The notes below the pieces were generated by a model. That model saw only the letters and a program-made list of their open reading frames with translations. It searched no databases and was not told the origin of the DNA. From assembly GCA_003058525.1 (NCBI GenBank), contig QBVD01000016.1:1-42012 (forward strand): 42,012 nt of DNA. The letters are read 5' to 3'. A program made the position numbers and the translations under genes. Positions 36,692-42,012 of this stretch are shown piece after piece. Source of the DNA: a gamma proteobacterium symbiont of Ctena orbiculata (lineage in GTDB: Bacteria > Pseudomonadota > Gammaproteobacteria > Chromatiales > Chromatiaceae). Position 1 is the stretch's first letter. Each line of letters begins with the position of its first letter.

Positions 36692-39600
36692 TGTCTTTGA
36701 CCGTATCGGTGAACGACTGAGGGCCCGGCGCCAGCAGATCCTCAAATCCAACATGATGGGGGCAACCCAGACATCCCCGCAGCAACAGACCAAGGTCATT
36801 GATCTCTCCGAGCGATCAGGTATACCAGAGCCGCTGATCGAGTCTGATCTGCAGTCCTATGAGCAGGAGGACACATGGCGCCGGATAAACTACAACCGGC
36901 TTCTCAGGGAGTCCCCTGGACTTGCTCGGTGGCTGGAACAGGAGCGCAACGCCAAGCTGGCCAGTGATGACCTGGACGCCCTGGAGGCGGCAGAGAAGGG
37001 CCTGACCGGTATTGCCGATGTTGGTCGATCGGTTATGTCAGGTGCTGCGGACCAGGGGCTTGGTCAGGCTGTGCAGGGCGCCGGCAGCGCCTATACCCAT
37101 ATCGGTGGCGCTCTATCGAACTTTGTCCCTTTCCGAGATGAACTCGATGAAGCCCTGGCACCACTAGCGCCTTATGTCGATGTCGGTGGCGGTCTCCAGG
37201 CGCTGGGTGAACTGGTTTCTGGTGTGGGCGAAGACATCCGGCCACCAGAGGAGCGCCGCGGGTTCCACACGGAGGTCGGCGAGGCCTTCGGTCAGTTGGG
37301 CGCACAGATCGGCCTAACCCTACTGAATCCTACCGTTGGCGCGGGGTCGTTCGGTTTTGTTGGCTATCAGCATGGTCTGGAGGAGGCCCGGGCAGCTGGG
37401 GCAAGTGAGGATCAGCAGATCGCCGCGGCGACCTTGACCGGCCTAGCTACCCTGGCCAGCGAGAAAACCGGCATCGATCTGCTCCTGAAGCGTATTCCGC
37501 CGAAGATCCGTCACCGTGGTATCCGGTTTCTGGTCGACACAGCGCTCGCCGGCGGCATCGAGGCCGTTGAGGAGCGGGTTGAGGGTATCCTGCAGGATCT
37601 GATCCGCAAGGGTGTCTATGACCCGGAGCATGAAGTCGATTACAACTTCGGGCGAGAGGAGGGTGTTGCACTTACCGCGGCCGGTATCGTTAGGGCAATG
37701 CTCCATGGCATGACCAAGGGACGGTCGCTGATGACATCCGAAGAGCGTGTGACAGAGCGCGTGGAGCAGTTCAAGGCCGTTCGTGATCAGATCGCCAACA
37801 CCGAGACCTTCAAGCGCCACAAGGAATCGTTCAGGACATTCGCCCAGTCGGCCCTTGAGGAGAAGGACGCCAAGGTCTACCTCGATGCGAATCAGGCAAC
37901 CACCTACTTTCAGAGCGCCGGCGAAGACCCGGAAACCTATTTCCAGCAGCTTGGGGTAGAGGATCAGGTCCGCGAGGCCAAGGCCCTGGGCGGCGACCTG
38001 GTGGTCGGCCTTGAGGATTTCATGACCGTGTTCGCCGATTCTGAGCACTTCGATGGGTTGGTGGTCGAGGCCAGACTCAACAAAGAGGACCTGAGTTACA
38101 GGGAGGCAGTCCAGGCCTCACAGGAATACGCAGAAAATCTGCAGACCGAGGCGGAGCAGGTACTGCAGCAACATGAAGAGGATGTCACTTTTCAGCAACA
38201 GGCTGACAACGTACAGGCAGCATTGCGCGAGCAGCTGGTCACCACCGGTACGGCGCCGGAGGTTGCCGATCGGTATGCCGCGCTCCATCGTGCGAACACC
38301 GTGGTGCTGGCCGAAGAGCTTGGGAAATCACCGGAAGAGATCGCCCAGATGTTTGAGCTGCAGGTACGGAACCAGGCGGTCGAGGGTGAGACCACCCTGA
38401 ATCAGTCCTATAAGGAAGCTGTTATCAAACTCACTGGGGATGAGTTAGGCGATCCAGATTCTGACTATAAAGGTGTGCTCACCAAGGCAAAGGAACACTA
38501 TTCTGGCTTAGTCAAACAGGGGACAGTAACGAACGGTGTGATGGGTGATGTCCTGTTTTCCAAAAGAGGAGCCGACAAGTTATTTTCCAAGATCGGCCCC
38601 ACCAAACTGAAGTTTGTCGGCGGTATTGAGCGAATTATCGAGAATGGTCGTTTGGTAGATACTGAGCCAAAAAATGATCCTAATGAGGAGTCTACCAAGG
38701 CCTACCATCGTATGGTCACGCCAGTGCGACTGGGTGGCAAAACATATTCAGTTGGGTTCTACTTGAGAGAGGACAATAACGGGACCTTTCATTATCACCT
38801 CTGGTACAAAAAGAAACGCTCCCTGGGAACAATCAGGCCGAGCGAATCGGTTCCTGCCGGTGGGGAGCGTTTCGAGGAGTCTGACGACTCACTCAACCTA
38901 AGTATAATAGATGAGACTGATTCTGCACAAGATACTGAGTTTCAACAGAAGAACCGCGGAGCCATTACTTTTCTAGGTGACATCACAAAGTCGCCTACTT
39001 TCATAACGTTACTTGAAAGGCAGAACTTATCTACTTTCCTTCACGAATCAGGGCATTTTTTCCTTCAACAACGTATCCATCTGGTTCGCACCGGCGAAGC
39101 GACAGATGGGATGCAGCGCGATATGGAAGCACTGTTGAAATGGTTTGGTGTGGAGTCGATCGACCAGATTGGAGAGGACCAGCATGATCAGTTTGCACGG
39201 GGCTTTGAGGTCTACCTCAGAGAAGGCAAGGCGCCATCCACTGACCTGCAGTCTATTTTTGACCGTTTCGCGGCCTGGCTCGCCCAGGTCTATAAAACCA
39301 TCCGGGGCCTCGATGTCGAGCTGACAGATGAGGTCCGCGGTGTCATGGACCGGATGCTGGCCACGCAGGAAGCGATCGACGAGGCGGAGCGAGTGGCGAG
39401 ACTACTGCCGCTGTTCGAGTCAGCCGAAGAGGCTCAGATGACTGCGGCAGAATTCGAGTCCTACAACACCGCCGCGGTAAAGGCAACGGCCGCGGCCAAG
39501 CGTGATCTGCTCCAGAAGGCTGTCGAGGATGAGAAACGCCAGCGCACACGGGAATGGCGCGATACCTGGAACACGATGCGCGAACAGGTTGAGGAAGAGC

Positions 39601-42012
39601 TCGCCAAGCTGCCTGTTTACCAGGCCAAGGAATTCCTGATGCACGGTAGGGCATTGGGCGATCGCGAGCTCTCTGTCGAGCCGATGAAGTTGTCCAAACC
39701 GATCTTGCGAGATCTCTATGGTGACGCTAAGGACGCCCTGTGGCGCCGGCTACCGGTGGGGCGCCATACCGTCATGGCCGATGATGGCGTGCACCCCGAT
39801 GTGGTCGCCGCACTTTTTGGGTACGACTCTGGCCAAGAGATGATCGAGGCCATGATTGATGCTGGGTCGTTCAACGCCGCAGTGAAGGCCGAGACGCAAC
39901 GCCGCATGGAAGCGGAGCACGGGAACCTGAAAGACCCGCAGAAATTGGCTGAGGCTGCAATCGAGTCGACCCACAACCGGGACGAACGGGCCTCATTCCT
40001 GGAGCAGGAGCTCCGAGCACTTGAGAAACGCATGGGCTTGGAGATTACCCCGAGGCAGGTTCTCAAGAACGCTGCGGCCCGTATCGTGGCCATGAAGCGG
40101 GCGAGGGACATTAGGGAAGGTGATTACATGCGTGACCACCTGAAAGCGGCCAGAGCAGCGGAGAGGGCGCTTGCAGCGGGTGATTTTGCCAATGCCGCCA
40201 ATGAAAAACGCCGGCAGATCCTGAACTTCTACGCATGGCGGGAAGCCAAGGAGGCCCGCAAGAAGATCGACAGTGCACAGAAGTATTTCACTAAGTTCGG
40301 TAAGCCCGGCACGCGCAAGAATCTGGCCCGGGATTACCTCGACCAGATCGACCAGATCCTCGAGGCCTACGACTTCAAAAAGTCGGTCACCAACAAGGAG
40401 ATCGACCAGCGCAAGCGGCTGTCCGAGTGGATTGCCGAGCAGCGGGAGGAGGGAAATGAGGTCATCGTCCCCGATAACCTGATCGAGCAGGCGGGGCGTA
40501 CGCACTACCGCGATCTCCCGTTCGAAGAGCTCATGGCCCTGCGCGATTACATTACGAACATTGAGCACCTTGCCCGATTCAAGCAGCGGTTGATTATTGA
40601 TGGCCAGCAGCGTGAATTTGATGAGGTGGTCGATGAGTTGGTCACCGCTGCCGAAGATAACCACAAGATCAAGAAAACGCCTGATGATTATGGTGAGGGA
40701 AAATGGAAACGCCTCAAGCAATGGGGTGACAAGTTTTTCGCGGCGCACCAAAAAGCTGAGTTTATATTCCATGAGCTTGACGGCAATGAGCACGGGGGCG
40801 TCTGGTGGAGTTACCTGTTCAAGCCCATGGCCGACGCCGAGGTCGCAGAGCAGGAGAAGGTGGAGGTCGCTGTTGCCGAGCTGAATGAGATATTCGCCAA
40901 GTTCGACCGCAAGGAGCGTGCCTCCTGGTACAGTCAGAAGCTCGATATCAAGGAACTGGGAATCACCGGTAACAAGGCCACGGTCGTATCGTTAGCGCTT
41001 AACTGGGGCAACCTGGATAACCGGGATCGCATTCTTAATGGTCATGGGTGGAATGAGCAGACCGTCCAGTCTGTACTGTTCAATGAGCAGTACATGGGGC
41101 AGCGGGAATGGGAGATGGTGCAAGAGATCTGGGATCACATTGACACCTACTGGTCAGAGATTGCTGCACTGCAAAAAGAGATCACCGGCGTGGTACCGCA
41201 GAAGGTGAAGCCGGCGAGTGTCGAGACGCCCTGGGGTACTTTCAAGGGCGGGTATTACCCGCTGAAGTACGACACAGAGCGATCCTTTCTTGCCTTCAAG
41301 CGTGATGAGAAGCAGGATCTCAAGGATCTCTATGGTGGTAACGCCCTACGACCGGCCACACGCCAGGGTCACACCAAGGAGCGTACTTCAGGCGCCGGCC
41401 AAAAGGTCAAGCTGGATCTCAGTGTGGTCCATGAGCACATCCACCAAGTTGTCCATGATCTGACTCACCGGCGGGGTATCCATCAAACCGATCGGCTGAT
41501 CAACAACCCCGAGGTGCGCAAGGCGATCGAGGGCGCTGGTGGTCGAGAGGTTCACCGCATGCTCCGCCCATGGCTCGCCAATATCGCTGCGGACCAGCGG
41601 CAATTCGGTGATCCTGTGGAGCGTGCGGTGGGGCATTTCCGGCACGGCGCCACGATCGTGAATATGGGCTGGAAACTCTCTACCGCGATCGTGCAGCCGC
41701 TGGGTTACCTGCAGACCCTGGAGATGTTGGGCGAAAAGTGGTCGATGATCGGCCTGCAGCGGTTTTACTCACACCCGAAAAGACACCTCGATATGGTGTT
41801 CGAGAAATCGACCATGATGCGCAACCGGGCCAAGACCTTTGATCGGGATGTCCGAGATGCTATCAACAAGGTGAAGGGCGACAAGCTCAAGGACAAGCTG
41901 GAGAAAACCTTTTTCTCTCACATCGGGTTCTTCGATCTGTCGGTATCCTTGCCCAGCTGGCTGGGGGCGTATGAGAAAGCGCTGGACGAAGGAAAGATCG
42001 AGAAGGACGCTA
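36681..42012 (+). CDS. giant polyvalent ejection protein (gp16 position), partial
   Basis: Frame open from ATG 36681 through the right edge (over 1777 codons, no stop). Residues 1-300: helical, with Gly-rich amphipathic stretches (GLGQAVQGAGSAYTHIGGAL; LTLLNPTVGAGSFGFVGY). About 580-720: an AT-richer inserted module (DVLFSKRGADKLF, TKLKFVGGIERIIENGRLV, GKTYSVGFYLREDNNGTFHYH) resembling the polyvalent-protein BECR nuclease/LPD3 type. H788-E-S-G-H792 is a zincin HExxH within STFLHESGHFFLQ, followed by FARGFEVYL, which may give the third ligand. The rest is long coiled helices and LPD38-like segments. Probably ejected into the cell with phage DNA. No lytic transglycosylase motif is seen in this part. 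Confidence 0.85.
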   Translation, partial: MADDVFDRIGERLRARRQQILKSNMMGATQTSPQQQTKVIDLSERSGIPEPLIESDLQSYEQEDTWRRINYNRLLRESPGLARWLEQERNAKLASDDLDALEAAEKGLTGIADVGRSVMSGAADQGLGQAVQGAGSAYTHIGGALSNFVPFRDELDEALAPLAPYVDVGGGLQALGELVSGVGEDIRPPEERRGFHTEVGEAFGQLGAQIGLTLLNPTVGAGSFGFVGYQHGLEEARAAGASEDQQIAAATLTGLATLASEKTGIDLLLKRIPPKIRHRGIRFLVDTALAGGIEAVEERVEGILQDLIRKGVYDPEHEVDYNFGREEGVALTAAGIVRAMLHGMTKGRSLMTSEERVTERVEQFKAVRDQIANTETFKRHKESFRTFAQSALEEKDAKVYLDANQATTYFQSAGEDPETYFQQLGVEDQVREAKALGGDLVVGLEDFMTVFADSEHFDGLVVEARLNKEDLSYREAVQASQEYAENLQTEAEQVLQQHEEDVTFQQQADNVQAALREQLVTTGTAPEVADRYAALHRANTVVLAEELGKSPEEIAQMFELQVRNQAVEGETTLNQSYKEAVIKLTGDELGDPDSDYKGVLTKAKEHYSGLVKQGTVTNGVMGDVLFSKRGADKLFSKIGPTKLKFVGGIERIIENGRLVDTEPKNDPNEESTKAYHRMVTPVRLGGKTYSVGFYLREDNNGTFHYHLWYKKKRSLGTIRPSESVPAGGERFEESDDSLNLSIIDETDSAQDTEFQQKNRGAITFLGDITKSPTFITLLERQNLSTFLHESGHFFLQQRIHLVRTGEATDGMQRDMEALLKWFGVESIDQIGEDQHDQFARGFEVYLREGKAPSTDLQSIFDRFAAWLAQVYKTIRGLDVELTDEVRGVMDRMLATQEAIDEAERVARLLPLFESAEEAQMTAAEFESYNTAAVKATAAAKRDLLQKAVEDEKRQRTREWRDTWNTMREQVEEELAKLPVYQAKEFLMHGRALGDRELSVEPMKLSKPILRDLYGDAKDALWRRLPVGRHTVMADDGVHPDVVAALFGYDSGQEMIEAMIDAGSFNAAVKAETQRRMEAEHGNLKDPQKLAEAAIESTHNRDERASFLEQELRALEKRMGLEITPRQVLKNAAARIVAMKRARDIREGDYMRDHLKAARAAERALAAGDFANAANEKRRQILNFYAWREAKEARKKIDSAQKYFTKFGKPGTRKNLARDYLDQIDQILEAYDFKKSVTNKEIDQRKRLSEWIAEQREEGNEVIVPDNLIEQAGRTHYRDLPFEELMALRDYITNIEHLARFKQRLIIDGQQREFDEVVDELVTAAEDNHKIKKTPDDYGEGKWKRLKQWGDKFFAAHQKAEFIFHELDGNEHGGVWWSYLFKPMADAEVAEQEKVEVAVAELNEIFAKFDRKERASWYSQKLDIKELGITGNKATVVSLALNWGNLDNRDRILNGHGWNEQTVQSVLFNEQYMGQREWEMVQEIWDHIDTYWSEIAALQKEITGVVPQKVKPASVETPWGTFKGGYYPLKYDTERSFLAFKRDEKQDLKDLYGGNALRPATRQGHTKERTSGAGQKVKLDLSVVHEHIHQVVHDLTHRRGIHQTDRLINNPEVRKAIEGAGGREVHRMLRPWLANIAADQRQFGDPVERAVGHFRHGATIVNMGWKLSTAIVQPLGYLQTLEMLGEKWSMIGLQRFYSHPKRHLDMVFEKSTMMRNRAKTFDRDVRDAINKVKGDKLKDKLEKTFFSHIGFFDLSVSLPSWLGAYEKALDEGKIEKDA

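Noticed and set aside
37033-41645. Several long open frames on the minus strand opposite the giant gene
   Set aside because: They mirror the codon structure of the plus-strand gene, lack ribosome sites and have no recognisable domains.

Overview
The window reads as a temperate short-tailed phage (podovirus) of a gammaproteobacterium, or a prophage of one. The early half is organised like lambda: integrase and excisionase, lambda-type exonuclease plus ERF annealing protein, divergent repressor and Cro, CII-like, O-like and DnaC-like replication genes, then NinB, NinG, Dam and MazG. The late half combines an epsilon15/BPP-1-type head (T7-type portal, Bbp19- and Bbp16-like proteins, capsid staple) with T7-like tail and internal virion proteins (gp11, gp12, gp13, gp14 and gp15 types). 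No ribosomal, housekeeping or CRISPR features are present. The host family is inferred only from gene families and from a tRNA-Met 3' fragment used as attachment core.

Layout. 1-249: a leftward gene running off the edge, then a 45-bp 3' fragment of an elongator tRNA-Met (205-249). Its left neighbour is not a tRNA 5' half, so this looks like attP or a tandem-element junction. 260-7447: leftward operon with int, xis, many tiny genes, a DUF5405-like protein, exonuclease and ERF, driven from pL near 7475. 7580-8608: rightward lipoprotein, secreted protein and membrane protein, an accessory (moron-like) cassette. 8623-11361: further accessory genes between pL and the repressor: an HTH/Cys-rich regulator, small ORFs, an orphan HicB-like protein, and a DUF1828-type gene coupled to an unknown gene. 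11390-12267: repressor (leftward) and Cro (rightward). Both starts lie 6 nt after their -10 boxes, predicting leaderless mRNAs. pL and pR carry the same pair of operators at the same 22-bp spacing.

12268-18991: right early region. A structured leader ending in a strong terminator precedes the CII-like gene. The O-like gene contains five iterons (probable origin), followed by the helicase loader and a string of small cassettes separated by related stem-loop elements. 18975-23020: terminase small and large subunits, a small protein and the portal. 23017-25357: lysis and envelope genes (T7-type amidase, beta-barrel-like protein, secreted protein, holin, membrane/coiled-coil protein). 25357-28250: large carbohydrate-binding-like spike protein and spike-base protein. 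28240-31362: Bbp19-like, scaffold, capsid, cement and staple genes. 31359-36691: tail and internal virion proteins. 36681 to the right edge: an unfinished, very large polyvalent protein with a BECR/LPD-like domain and an HExxH zincin motif, in the position of the T7 gp16 ejection protein.

Repressor and Cro at the paired operators set lysis versus lysogeny. pL transcription makes recombination functions and pR transcription makes replication and nin functions. Late genes run rightward as one long, largely overlapping array. The points most worth a second look are the leaderless repressor/Cro pair with mirrored operators, a 5' leader shared by one gene on each early arm, the stem-loop boundary family, an in-frame TGA in a small membrane gene, and the polyvalent ejection protein.
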